A stretch of 35,334 nt of DNA from Xenorhabdus budapestensis (GTDB lineage Bacteria > Pseudomonadota > Gammaproteobacteria > Enterobacterales > Enterobacteriaceae): contig NZ_NIBS01000027.1 of NCBI RefSeq assembly GCF_002632465.1, positions 1 through 35,334 on the forward strand, in the 5' to 3' direction. Within the stretch, counting starts at the first letter, position 1. The number at the start of each line of letters is the position of its first letter. Positions 9,302-18,005 of the stretch are shown here, piece after piece. A program made the position numbers and the translations under genes. The notes below the pieces were generated by a model that worked only from the letters and a program-made list of their open reading frames with translations, ran no database searches and was not told the DNA's origin.

Positions 9302-11090
9302 TCGCTTGCTCCTTCTGTTTTTTCTCTTGGGCTGTAGCTTCACCGCCATAGACCCGTTTTGCTGGTTGGGATTTAGTGATCTTCACATCACTGTATTCCA
9401 AATGTGGGGCACCTTCCGGGTTATAGAAGGCCAGTGTATGTTTCAGGAAGTTTTCATCATCACGTTCTGTGCAGCCTGTATCAAGGCGCTGGTGAGCGCC
9501 GCGGGACTCTTTACGGTTCATGGCCGAGTGAGCCATACATTCAGCGACATCCAGACTAAATCCCAGTTCAATGGTATAGAGCAGATCAGTATTGAATACA
9601 CTGGAGCGGTCACTGATTTGGATGTGTTTAAAACGCTCTTTCAGTTCAGCAATCTTATCAATCGTCTTCTGCATTAACTCAGGAGTACGATAAATACCGC
9701 AACCTTCTTCCATTGAGGTTCCTAACTCATCGCGTATTTTCGCCCAGTTTTCATTACCTTGCTGATTCAGCAGCTTATTGAGTTTAGCTTCGATATCGCG
9801 GGCTTGCGCATCCAGTGCATTTTCATTGGCAGATATAGTTTCCTGAGCATGTTTAACAGCCTTTTCACCCGCCAGACGACCGAAGACCACCAGTTCTGCC
9901 AGTGAGTTAGAGCCAAGACGGTTTGCACCATGCAGGCCAACCGAAGAACACTCTCCAATGGCAAACAGCCCTTTGATACGGGTTTCACATTGTTGATTGG
10001 TTTCGATTCCACCCATCGTGTAATGCGCTGTAGGGCGAACGGGGATCGGTTCTTTGACCGGATCAACACCTACATAGGCTTTGGCTAATTCACAAATAAA
10101 TGGTAAGCGCTCAAGTAATTTCTTCTCACCCAGATGGCGTAGATCCAGATGCACAACATCACCACGTGGTGTTGCAATGGTCCGGCCTGCTCGCCATTCA
10201 TGCCAGAATGCCTGCGAAACTTTGTCGCGTGGCCCCAGTTCCATATATTTATTTTCCGGATGGCCGAGTGGAGTTTCTGGCCCCAACCCGTAATCCTGTA
10301 GATAGCGGTAGCCATCTTTGTTAACCAGGATCCCACCCTCACCCCGGCAACCTTCGGTCATTAGGATCCCTGATCCCGGTAAACCGGTTGGGTGATACTG
10401 CACAAACTCCATATCACGCAATGGAATACCGTGGCGGTAAGCCATACCCATACCATCGCCTGTCACAATGCCACCATTGGTGTTGTAGCGATATACACGT
10501 CCGGCGCCGCCGGTAGCCATAATGACCGCATTTGCACGAATTTGAACTTTGCTTCCTTCCATCATATTCAAGGCGACCAAACCGCGTGCTTGACCTTCAT
10601 CAACCAGAATATCAAGGACAAAATGCTCATCAAAACGCTGGATTTGAGGATATTTGAGCGAGGTTTGAAATAGTGTATGCAGCATGTGAAAGCCGGTTTT
10701 ATCGGCAGCAAACCATGTGCGTTCAATTTTCATGCCGCCAAAACGACGAACATTGATAGAACCATCTTCCTTACGGCTCCATGGGCAGCCCCATTGCTCC
10801 AATTGGATCATTTCCGTTGGACAATGTTTGACAAAATATTCAACCACATCCTGTTCACATAGCCAATCGCCACCAGACACCGTGTCATTGAAATGAAAAT
10901 CATAGGAGTCATGAGATTGAGTGACAGCGGCTGATCCACCTTCTGCGGCGACGGTGTGGCTGCGCATAGGATACACTTTGGAAATCAGGGCAATTTTGAG
11001 TTGGGGATTAGCTTCAGCCGCAGCGATAGCTGCCCGTAGACCTGCGCCACCGGCTCCGATAATTACTAGATCAGCATTGAAGGTTTGCAC
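9294..11090 (-). CDS. frdA: Fumarate reductase flavoprotein subunit
   Basis: A 598-aa protein (602 in E. coli). The dinucleotide motif [12 protein letters not shown] is at residues 11-22, and His45 in [11 protein letters not shown] is the covalent FAD attachment site. Later blocks include [20 protein letters not shown] catalytic segments and [19 protein letters not shown] near the C-terminal third. The start is GTG at 11088-11090, as in E. coli frdA, preceded by GGAGA. It is first in the frdABCD operon, reading away from epmA. I could not identify a convincing FNR box in the 150 bp upstream. Confidence 0.97.
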   Translation of the reverse strand: MQTFNADLVIIGAGGAGLRAAIAAAEANPQLKIALISKVYPMRSHTVAAEGGSAAVTQSHDSYDFHFNDTVSGGDWLCEQDVVEYFVKHCPTEMIQLEQWGCPWSRKEDGSINVRRFGGMKIERTWFAADKTGFHMLHTLFQTSLKYPQIQRFDEHFVLDILVDEGQARGLVALNMMEGSKVQIRANAVIMATGGAGRVYRYNTNGGIVTGDGMGMAYRHGIPLRDMEFVQYHPTGLPGSGILMTEGCRGEGGILVNKDGYRYLQDYGLGPETPLGHPENKYMELGPRDKVSQAFWHEWRAGRTIATPRGDVVHLDLRHLGEKKLLERLPFICELAKAYVGVDPVKEPIPVRPTAHYTMGGIETNQQCETRIKGLFAIGECSSVGLHGANRLGSNSLAELVVFGRLAGEKAVKHAQETISANENALDAQARDIEAKLNKLLNQQGNENWAKIRDELGTSMEEGCGIYRTPELMQKTIDKIAELKERFKHIQISDRSSVFNTDLLYTIELGFSLDVAECMAHSAMNRKESRGAHQRLDTGCTERDDENFLKHTLAFYNPEGAPHLEYSDVKITKSQPAKRVYGGEATAQEKKQKEQAND

Positions 11091-11242
11091 TGTACTTCTC
11101 CGTTGTTTAAGTGTGGGTTCAAACTAAATAAATCAAAAATCAGTTAAAGGAACCGTTGTGTTATTACTCATTTGTTTCTTTATTTTTGCTATGCTGAAGT
11201 AATATTTATTATTATTTATCAATGCATTATTTGTAGTGATGT

Positions 11243-11453
11243 TATACTCTTCGTCTTTCAAGTCGCCTCTTTGTTGGCTGCGCTCACTCACTCCGGTCAC
11301 CGTTTTTATAAACATACGGTTATCTATGCTCCCGGTAATTAATGAGAGGCTCCTGCCTCTCATCGGAGGCCAGCCTTTGGCTGGGTAAATTCGTTTCCGA
11401 CGAATTTGTCATTCCCTTGCCGCCGCGATACATCTTGAAATCCATTGGGTATA
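11243..11453. repeat. MITE-like element with imperfect terminal inverted repeats and internal hairpins
   Basis: The element begins TATACTCTTCGTCTTTCAAG (11243-11262) and ends with the reverse complement of TATACCCAATGGATTTCAAG (11434-11453), giving imperfect terminal inverted repeats sharing TATAC and TTTCAAG. Inside are three successive hairpins: ATGAGAGGC/GCCTCTCAT (11342-11362 area), CCAGCC/GGCTGG, and AAATTCGT/ACGAATTT. There is no transposase. I recognise this type as a frequent intergenic element of Photorhabdus/Xenorhabdus from memory, not from a search. It lies about 150 bp upstream of frdA. Confidence 0.75.
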
Positions 11454-12273
11454 TGAGTGATTTTCTATATTTTAACGAGAGAGGTTCACTATCTGTTATT
11501 TTTTGTATGGTTTAATTATAGCGAATAGCGTCGGGAGTAAATTTGATATAAATGCGTATTTTGTATGATTTTCCCTGCAAAACGTGATCTGAGACAGGTT
11601 TTTTACTTATTGGCATGATGCATGCGATGATGAAAAATAATTTATCAAATTTTTTGATAAAAGTAAGATATAAACACATTGTTGTAATTAATGACGATTT
11701 TATTTTTAAAAAAATTATCAGTCAGAATATTAACTGAATAAAAAATACTTATTAAATAAGTCATTTAACAACAAGGTATGTCCGTATTATATTTTTAGAG
11801 TAATTTTTACACATGAGTTTTTTTAATGGAAATATGGAATTAAATATAAATGTTGTTTTATTTTGACAATGGGAATTGTGTGATTTTTTCATCAATCAGT
11901 AATTTAAAATATTTTCTTTGACATATCAATAATCATCATCTAACTTTTATATATAGTTTTTTATTAGAATTTATCTTCTTTGGGTCACATTTAATAAGTT
12001 TCCAGTTTTATATTTATTCGAAATTTAGATTGGTAAAAAGGAAATGTAATATATTTTCCTGAATAGGGGTGAGAAAACTCTTGCATAATCATAAATCAAT
12101 ATCTTATCCCTACTCTATATAGGGATTTAGCACCAATTAAAATATAGGGGGATTTTCTTCCACTTAATTGATGGTTATATTCTGATGATATTGTGGTTTT
12201 CAATTCAGAGTTAGATCTCTACTGAATTTTGTTTGTGTTTTTTATATAAATAATTATCTAAAGGAATCATCAT
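11454..12273. other. 820-bp AT-rich gene-free region upstream of the small paralogous genes
   Basis: No open frame here has credible codon use. The stretch is very AT-rich, with long A and T runs. One small hairpin, ATCCCTA/TAGGGAT (12106-12126), lies about 150 bp before the first small gene. It probably holds the promoter of the two downstream genes, but I cannot assign -35 and -10 boxes with confidence. The length and composition are unlike the short frdA-epmA spacer of E. coli. Confidence 0.5.
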
Positions 12274-12591
12274 ATGAATATTAAAGATAAATCAATATCA
12301 GCCAATACATTAACAGCTGGTGAGGTATATTACGACGTAAAAATTCTTAGGTTGCAGATTTTCGGTCTGGAAGACAGAAGCAGTGGTGTTAGGATCACGG
12401 TCCATCATGATCAGTATGGTGTTCTTTTTTATGCACTTGCAGCTCCTAATCAGGAGATAGGCGGAATTGCAATATATATGGGATTATTGGAGTCTTTACT
12501 CAAAAGATCTATAGTAAGAATAAAAGCTACTGGATATCATGGTGAACCAGAAGTTGGTTTAATTTCAGGTGCTACATTTAGTACAGTGTAA
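12274..12591 (+). CDS. Small uncharacterised protein, paralogue of the next gene; possibly crystalline-inclusion-protein-like
   Basis: A 105-aa protein with a clear AAGGA ribosome site at 12261-12265. It has no signal peptide or membrane segment and looks mostly beta-stranded. Notable segments are DKSIS (5-9), YDVKI (20-24), the centre GGIAIYMGLLESLL (63-76) and ISGA near the end (97-100). It is clearly related to the next protein. The centre also recalls GMAIYKVLMEAL of Photorhabdus CipA, a small protein that forms intracellular crystals, and length is similar; that comparison is from memory and is tentative. It is an AT-rich accessory gene inserted between frdA and epmA. Confidence 0.75.
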   Translation: MNIKDKSISANTLTAGEVYYDVKILRLQIFGLEDRSSGVRITVHHDQYGVLFYALAAPNQEIGGIAIYMGLLESLLKRSIVRIKATGYHGEPEVGLISGATFSTV

Positions 12592-12653
12592 AAATAATCT
12601 TGACTAATTCACTTTTAAGAAATTTATTAAAAATTAGTGAAAGGAGTAATCAC

Positions 12654-13001
12654 ATGAACAGCAATGATAAATCAGTATCAAATGAGATACGAGAAGATGA
12701 TGAAACAACTATTTACAATGTAAAAATTGTTGGGGTAGAGGCTGATGTTTTATTTAGTAATATTGAAATAAAGTTTGTGGATTCACACGGATTTCATTTT
12801 GAAAAATTTTATTTAGCATACCCTGAACATCGTATAAGTGGAGAAGGAATATATATCACATTACTGTTAGCTTTAAACGATTCATTTCTTGTGTCATTAA
12901 AACTCACCAAGATTACTTATCCAGAAAAACTTAGTTATATCTCAGGTGTTAGGGTTGAAATTCCGGGTGTAATACCTGATCCTCATGCTCCTTGGAATTA
13001 A
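12654..13001 (+). CDS. Small uncharacterised protein, paralogue of the preceding gene
   Basis: A 115-aa protein. The start at 12654 is chosen because AAGGAG lies at 12641-12646 and because it aligns with the N-terminus of the preceding protein (MNxxDKS); an upstream ATG at 12600 lacks a ribosome site. Shared positions with the first protein include DKSVS (5-9), YNVKI (21-25), FYLAYP (52-57) against FYALAAP, GEGIYITLLLAL (63-74) against GGIAIYMGLLESL, and ISGV (96-99). An extra C-terminal tail ends PDPHAPWN. The 62-bp gap suggests an operon formed by tandem duplication. Function unknown; see the Cip-like hypothesis. Confidence 0.75.
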   Translation: MNSNDKSVSNEIREDDETTIYNVKIVGVEADVLFSNIEIKFVDSHGFHFEKFYLAYPEHRISGEGIYITLLLALNDSFLVSLKLTKITYPEKLSYISGVRVEIPGVIPDPHAPWN

Positions 13002-13264
13002 GATGAGATACATTTTCCTACTTTCTACTTTCTTTGACTCCAATAGAATCTTCTGGCATTTGGACACGGATGTTCATATTATTCAATGGAATCACAATGA
13101 AAGTTTAAAATTTATGTTTTATTATCTTCCGTACAGAGATGAGAGAGATTCTGGTCACTTGTATTGCCGAGAATAATTGCTTGCCAATTTCATATTGAAA
13201 ATTTGTCTGACAAACGGGATGCGGGTAAACTGCGCGTTTTGTTTTATCTTGGAGTCATTGGAAC

Positions 13265-14242
13265 ATGAACGAAGTCGCGGATTGGCAGCCAACTGCCCCT
13301 ATCGCCAACCTATTGAAAAGGGCAGAGATTCTGGCGGAAATACGGCGCTTTTTCGCAGATCGCGGGGTGTTGGAGGTTGAAACACCAGCCATGAGTCAAG
13401 CGACTGTCACTGACGTCCATCTTGTTCCTTTCCAGACACGATTTGTCGGGCCTGGTGCGGCGGAGGGCTTGCCCCTGTACCTGATGACCAGCCCTGAATA
13501 TCACATGAAACGTCTGTTGGCAGCAGGCAGTGGCTCCATTTATCAGATGGGAAAAAGTTTCCGTAATGAAGAAGCAGGGCGTCACCATAATCCTGAATTC
13601 ACTATGCTTGAATGGTATCGTCCGCATTACGATATGTATCGTTTGATGAATGAAGTGGATGATCTATTGCAGCAAATTCTGGATTGTGAAAGTGCTGAAT
13701 CTCTTTCTTACCAGCAGGCATTTATTCGTTATTTGGATGTTGATCCTCTGACTGCAAGCAAGGAAAAACTGCGTGAAGTAGCGGTAAAACTTGATCTCAG
13801 CAATATCGCTGATCGTGAAGAAGATCGGGATACCTTGTTGCAATTGCTTTTTACCATGGGAGTTGAAACGCACATAGGGATTGAGAAGCCGACGTTTATC
13901 TACCATTTCCCTGCATCCCAGGCGGCACTGGCAGAAATCAGTAAAGAAGATCACCGTGTTGCCCAGCGCTTTGAAGTTTATTTCAAAGGCATGGAACTAG
14001 CGAACGGTTTCCGTGAACTGACAGACAGCAAAGAGCAGCGCCTGCGTTTCGAACAGGATAACCGGAAACGTGAAGCAATGGGGTTGCCTGTACAGCCGAT
14101 TGATGAGTACCTGCTTGAAGCATTGGCTCATGGTATGCCGGAATGTGCCGGAGTTGCATTGGGGGTTGATCGCCTGATTATGCTGGCACTAGGTGCAGAG
14201 AGGATCAGCGAAGTGATCGCATTTCCAGTGGGAATCTCTTAA
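13265..14242 (+). CDS. epmA: EF-P--(R)-beta-lysine ligase
   Basis: A 325-aa protein, the same length as E. coli EpmA (PoxA/YjeA/GenX), and near-identical over long stretches: [15 protein letters not shown] (class II motif 1), [35 protein letters not shown] (motif 2) and [15 protein letters not shown] (motif 3). It is a paralogue of the LysRS catalytic core without the anticodon-binding domain and attaches beta-lysine to elongation factor P, which helps ribosomes through polyproline. In E. coli it lies directly next to frdA in the same divergent arrangement; here 2.2 kb separate them. Confidence 0.97.
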   Translation: MNEVADWQPTAPIANLLKRAEILAEIRRFFADRGVLEVETPAMSQATVTDVHLVPFQTRFVGPGAAEGLPLYLMTSPEYHMKRLLAAGSGSIYQMGKSFRNEEAGRHHNPEFTMLEWYRPHYDMYRLMNEVDDLLQQILDCESAESLSYQQAFIRYLDVDPLTASKEKLREVAVKLDLSNIADREEDRDTLLQLLFTMGVETHIGIEKPTFIYHFPASQAALAEISKEDHRVAQRFEVYFKGMELANGFRELTDSKEQRLRFEQDNRKREAMGLPVQPIDEYLLEALAHGMPECAGVALGVDRLIMLALGAERISEVIAFPVGIS

Positions 14243-14261
14243 CCTGAACTTCATTGAGTAT

Positions 14262-14291
14262 AAAGGGGACATTAAAGTTGCCCCCTTTTTT
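14262..14291. terminator. Terminator between epmA and glpQ
   Basis: AAAGGGG (14262-14268) pairs with CCCCTTT (14282-14288), followed by a T run to 14291. It lies 20 nt after the epmA stop and 15 nt before the end of the convergent glpQ. Confidence 0.8.
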
Positions 14292-14305
14292 CATGGTGAT
14301 ATTGA

Positions 14306-15385
14306 TTACTTATGTTCGTGATGTTTTTCCAGGAATTTCACGGCTAAATCAGGAAAATCGGTGAATGCACCATCGACATTTGCTTTGTCAAAAACGATAT
14401 TAAACAATTGATTTCCGCTGGTGGCGTATTTTGGCAGTTGGTCAATACGGATAGTGTATGGATGTACTACCAGATGGCTGGCGTGAGCTTCTTTCACCAT
14501 ACCAGTCAATTTAATGTTGTTTGGTGTAGAATCACTGGCGATCAGCATATGGTAATCAGGGCCAATACCGTCAGCATATTTTGCCACTTCTTTCATTGCG
14601 CCCGGCTTAAACATCCAGTCGTAACTGTAGTTTCGCCACGTGCCATCTGTTTTTTGCTCATAGGTTTCATTCCAGTCAGTGTAAGCAATAAGCTGAACAA
14701 GTTTCAGATCCATTCCCAATTTTGGTTCCAGCTCGTTTTTGATGCGTTTCAGCTCATTGGCATCAAAACATTGCAGATAGACTTTATCGTTCTTTTTGGT
14801 ATAGCCATATTGTTTTAGTATTTCCAATACTTTAGTTGTGATGTCTTTTCCTTCCTGACGATGGAACCATGGAGCTTTGATCTCAGGATAAATACCGATA
14901 TCTTTTCCGGTAGATTTGTTCAGACCTTGAATAAATTCCAGTTCTTCCTGAAAAGTGTGAATACGAAAATCCGATTTTCCCATTGGAAAACGGCCAGGAT
15001 AGTTTTGTACTTTTTTGCCATCCTTAATATCAAAACCTTCAGTAAATTTCAGTGATTTAATTTCTGGCAAAGTAAAGTCGATGGCATAATAGCGCCCGTC
15101 AGTACGAGCACGGTTCGGGAAACGTTCTGCGACATCGGTTACGCGATCAAGATAATGGTCGTGCAGTACAATAAGTTGATCATCCTTAGTCATAACCAAA
15201 TCTTGCTCAAGGTAATCCGCTCCTTGCGCATAGGCCATTGCTTTGGCGGGTAATGTGTGTTCAGGTAAATAACCGCTGGCACCACGATGGGCGATAACAA
15301 TTTTATCTGTTGCAGCATGTGCAATACCTGACATTGATGATGTTAACAGAAGACCGGTCATAATAGCTTTAATAGGGATCTGCAT
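14306..15385 (-). CDS. glpQ: Periplasmic glycerophosphodiester phosphodiesterase
   Basis: A 359-aa protein (358 in E. coli). Residues 1-24 are a signal peptide ending AHA. The GDPD catalytic residues are visible: His33-Arg34 in AHRGASGYLPEHT, Glu60 and Asp62 in YLEQDLVMTKD, and His75 in VLHDHYLDRVTD. It hydrolyses glycerophosphodiesters such as glycerophosphocholine to glycerol-3-phosphate and an alcohol, and GlpT then imports the product. It has a good ribosome site (GGAGAG). Unlike E. coli, it is not tightly coupled to glpT: 315 bp with a hairpin intervene, so it may have its own promoter. Confidence 0.96.
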   Translation of the reverse strand: MQIPIKAIMTGLLLTSSMSGIAHAATDKIVIAHRGASGYLPEHTLPAKAMAYAQGADYLEQDLVMTKDDQLIVLHDHYLDRVTDVAERFPNRARTDGRYYAIDFTLPEIKSLKFTEGFDIKDGKKVQNYPGRFPMGKSDFRIHTFQEELEFIQGLNKSTGKDIGIYPEIKAPWFHRQEGKDITTKVLEILKQYGYTKKNDKVYLQCFDANELKRIKNELEPKLGMDLKLVQLIAYTDWNETYEQKTDGTWRNYSYDWMFKPGAMKEVAKYADGIGPDYHMLIASDSTPNNIKLTGMVKEAHASHLVVHPYTIRIDQLPKYATSGNQLFNIVFDKANVDGAFTDFPDLAVKFLEKHHEHK

Positions 15386-15700
15386 AGGAACTCTCCATTT
15401 ATTCTAATAAAAATCTTGAATAAAGAATGATATTACTTACTACTGTACTGATTTTTCTTCAGATTATGTTTATATCTAATCCTGTCCTATCTGTTATTAA
15501 ATGAACAGAAATAAAAAATGGAATTGGTCTTTTGTATTCAAATAATAATTTTAAATTATGAAAACAGACATTGTTTAGGTTGAAGGTTTAGGGCGTTTAT
15601 CTCAGAAAATGAAAGATTCAGTATAGCTAATGAAATCGCAGTACAACTTTATTGTACTGCGAATGATATGGTTATTAATCAACGTATTTCAGTTATATTA
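15386..15700. other. Unusually long glpT-glpQ spacer
   Basis: This 315-bp AT-rich spacer separates glpT and glpQ, which are only a few bases apart in E. coli. No gene is supported. It contains the hairpin at 15636-15662 just after glpT and presumably a glpQ promoter nearer 15420-15500. Confidence 0.55.
15636..15662 (-). terminator. Stem-loop after glpT
   Basis: TCGCAGTACAA (15636-15646) and TTGTACTGCGA (15652-15662) form a perfect 11-bp stem with a CTTTA loop, 38 nt downstream of the glpT stop. On the minus strand it is followed only by TTTC, so it could be a weak terminator or an mRNA 3'-end stabiliser. Confidence 0.6.
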
Positions 15701-17050
15701 TTAACCTTGGCGAGCCATTTCTTGCTTGTGTTTGTTTTCACTTATCATAACAAACAGCAATAGAATAACGGACAGGATGCTACCACCGACCATGATCATA
15801 AAGCCGCCATCCCAGCCTGCGAAGTCAACGGTGTAACCGACAATGGCGCTGGCTGCTACCGAGCCACCCAAATAGCCAAACAGGCCAGTAAAGCCAGCCG
15901 CAGTACCTGCTGCTTTTTTTGGTGCTAATTCAAGGGCATGTAGTCCTATCAGCATAACAGGGCCGTAAATCAAGAAGCCAATCACCAGCATACAGATCAT
16001 ATCAACAGTCGGATTACCTGCCGGGTTCATCCAGAAGACAATAGTGGCGATGGTAACAAGTGTCATAAAGAAGACACCAGTAGCACCACGGTTGCCTTTG
16101 AACACCTTGTCAGACATCCAGCCGCACAGCAACGTACCAGGGATACCTGCGTATTCATACAGGAAGTAAGCCCAGGAAGATTTATCCAGTGCGAAGTGCT
16201 TAACTTCTCTCAGGTAAGTTGGTGACCAGTCAAGAATACCGTAACGCAGCAAGTAAACGAATACGTTGGCAACCGCAATCATCCACAGTAGTTTGTTAGG
16301 CAGAACGTACTGCATGAAAATTTCTTTTGCAGTCAGTTCACTTTCATCTTTTTCTGTGTAATCAGGTGGATAGTCGTTTTTGTACTCTTCGATTGGTGGT
16401 AAACCACAGGATTGTGGGGTATCACGCATCAGAGCGAAGGTGATCATGGCAACTAGGATAGCCGCAAATGCAGGCATATAGAGAGCCGCTTTCCAGTCAT
16501 TGAACCATGCCATACCTAGGAGGAATAGCAATGGTGGCAAACCACCGCCAACGTTATGGGCGCAGTTCCAGATAGAAACAATCCTGCCACGCTCTTTTTG
16601 TGACCACCAATGAACCATAGTACGGCCACAAGGAGGCCATCCCATACCCTGGAACCAGCCGCACAGGAACAGCAGAACAAACATGATAGCAATGCTTGAA
16701 GTTGCCCACGGCACAAAGCCCATAAATAACATTACGGCTGCTGCAAGTATCAAACCCGCTGGCAGAAAGATACGTGGGTTGGAACGGTCGGACACGGAAC
16801 CCATAATGAACTTTGAGAATCCGTATGCGATTGAAATACCCGATAGAGCGAAACCAAGGTCACCTCTGGAAAAGCCTTGTTCTACCAAATACGGCATTGC
16901 CAGAGCAAAATTTTTCCTCACCAAATAATAGGCAGCATATCCAAAGAAAATCCCTATAAAAATTTGCCAGCGCAAGCGACGATAGAATGGATCTATTTCT
17001 TGCGCAGGCAACCGGGTTTTGTGGGACGCCGGCTTAAAAATACTTAACAT
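15701..17050 (-). CDS. glpT: Glycerol-3-phosphate:phosphate antiporter
   Basis: A 449-aa major-facilitator protein that follows E. coli GlpT (452 aa) almost residue for residue through the first 200 positions. The start at 17050 gives the family N-terminus MLSIFKPA and has GGAGA 7 nt upstream; a longer GTG reading is rejected. The key Arg45 is in [15 protein letters not shown], and [20 protein letters not shown] carries the second binding-site arginine. Twelve membrane helices are expected. It imports sn-glycerol-3-phosphate in exchange for phosphate and is also the entry route for fosfomycin. A near-perfect CRP site lies upstream. Confidence 0.97.
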   Translation of the reverse strand: MLSIFKPASHKTRLPAQEIDPFYRRLRWQIFIGIFFGYAAYYLVRKNFALAMPYLVEQGFSRGDLGFALSGISIAYGFSKFIMGSVSDRSNPRIFLPAGLILAAAVMLFMGFVPWATSSIAIMFVLLFLCGWFQGMGWPPCGRTMVHWWSQKERGRIVSIWNCAHNVGGGLPPLLFLLGMAWFNDWKAALYMPAFAAILVAMITFALMRDTPQSCGLPPIEEYKNDYPPDYTEKDESELTAKEIFMQYVLPNKLLWMIAVANVFVYLLRYGILDWSPTYLREVKHFALDKSSWAYFLYEYAGIPGTLLCGWMSDKVFKGNRGATGVFFMTLVTIATIVFWMNPAGNPTVDMICMLVIGFLIYGPVMLIGLHALELAPKKAAGTAAGFTGLFGYLGGSVAASAIVGYTVDFAGWDGGFMIMVGGSILSVILLLFVMISENKHKQEMARQG

Positions 17051-17289
17051 GTTTGTCTCCACATGACTATTAGTATGGATAGTATGGACTAGTATGAGCG
17101 AATCACCACAGCTTACTAGTGATAAGCAGTAAACGAAAATTCGAATTGATTTTTTCTATATCGAAGAAAATAACAGCTAAAACAGACTCATACATCTGTA
17201 AGGTATCGATAACATATAGATATAATTTCGCATTGTTCGTAATTTTGAGCGATTTATGGATTTTTTGAAATATATTTTATTTTTATTAT

Positions 17290-17305
17290 CGTGATTTACG
17301 TCACA
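17290..17305. promoter_or_regulatory. CRP (cAMP receptor protein) binding site, probably for glpT
   Basis: CGTGATTTACGTCACA contains GTGA and TCAC arms with the correct 6-bp spacing, matching all core bases of the CRP consensus TGTGA-N6-TCACA except the first T. It lies about 240 bp upstream of the glpT start. In E. coli glpT is activated by CRP and repressed by GlpR. Confidence 0.65.
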
Positions 17306-17901
17306 ATTAAAGATGTTTGTTTGTTATTTTTGAGCGTTTTTAGTTCGTTTATGTTCTTTCGCACATAACGGACTACTATTGTTGAGGGAATTCGGAAGGT
17401 GCTTTAATCATATATGTCATTTACACAAGTATAAAAATTCTTAAACATATAGAAATAAATTGGCAGTGATATTTTCGCTTGTATTGTTTTTAGTTGATAA
17501 CTATTTCTGTATCGTGTTTTTTTATTTAGCTATGGGAGCTATTTTTATTTACATGCTTGACGTTTTTTATAACACAGTTACAAATAAAATGTTTGAATTT
17601 CTATTCGGAAATAATAGATATTACCACAAATAGTTATTCATATTCATGAGATGGGTTTTCATGAAGACATGAATAGTTATTTATAAAATAAAACACAATA
17701 ATATCAAAGCGATGAAGTGGTGTATAAGGCGTAATACACTCTATTCGTTAATAAGGATCCTATCCATTTATGGGTTGATTGTTTAATTAATAAAAAATTG
17801 TAAAAAATATTAATTAATTAGTTGTTAAGTTTTTATGATACTTTTTGAAGTTTATTTTTTTAATTCAGTTAAAGTCAACATAAGGTATTTGGAGTAGCCC
17901 G

Positions 17902-17928
17902 ATGTGGACAATAGCTGAAATTTATTGA
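17902..17928 (+). other. Possible 8-codon leader ORF (MWTIAEIY)
   Basis: An ATG at 17902 follows GGAG (17891-17894) at 7-nt spacing and reads MWTIAEIY before TGA at 17926-17928. It is the first of two tiny ORFs with ribosome sites before the A-T-R gene. Short length means chance is quite possible. Confidence 0.25.
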
Positions 17929-17987
17929 CTAACAGCAAAAATATCTCCATTCGTCATAAAAAATGATGAAATAAAATGGAGAACAGA

Positions 17988-18005
17988 ATGAGAACATCAT
18001 TATGA
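17988..18005 (+). other. Five-codon mini-ORF (MRTSL) overlapping the A-T-R start
   Basis: GGAG (17979-17982) precedes the ATG at 17988; the reading MRTSL ends at TGA 18003-18005, which overlaps the A-T-R ATG at 18002-18004 as ATGA. The A-T-R start has no good ribosome site of its own, so it may depend on translational coupling to this mini-ORF. Inferred from layout only. Confidence 0.4.

Larger units (their letters stand above)
17063..18001. other. 940-bp AT-rich divergent regulatory region between glpT and the A-T-R gene
   Basis: No conventional gene is supported. The glpT side holds a CRP-like site (17290-17305) and an inverted repeat TTATGT-N8-ACATAA (17349-17368) that partly resembles GlpR operators; ATTGTTCGTA (17233-17242) is another GlpR-half-site-like match. 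The A-T-R side holds two very short ORFs with ribosome sites and a hairpin TTCGTCAT/ATGATGAA (17950-17970). The region is long and very AT-rich, as often seen before secondary-metabolite genes under silencing proteins; that last point is inference. Confidence 0.55.

Noticed and set aside
11091-11242. FNR box expected for frdA
   Set aside because: Only a single TTGAT half-site (minus strand, near 11217-11221) was found, with no partner at the right spacing; not strong enough to call.
11133-11363. Minus-strand 76-codon open frame
   Set aside because: It runs through the terminal repeat and body of the MITE-like element; its reading (ending in low-complexity Asn/Lys sequence) is a by-product of the repeat and has no ribosome site.
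12985-13176. 63-codon open frame before epmA
   Set aside because: It overlaps the end of the second small gene and the epmA upstream region, has no good ribosome site and no recognisable pattern; coding is not supported.
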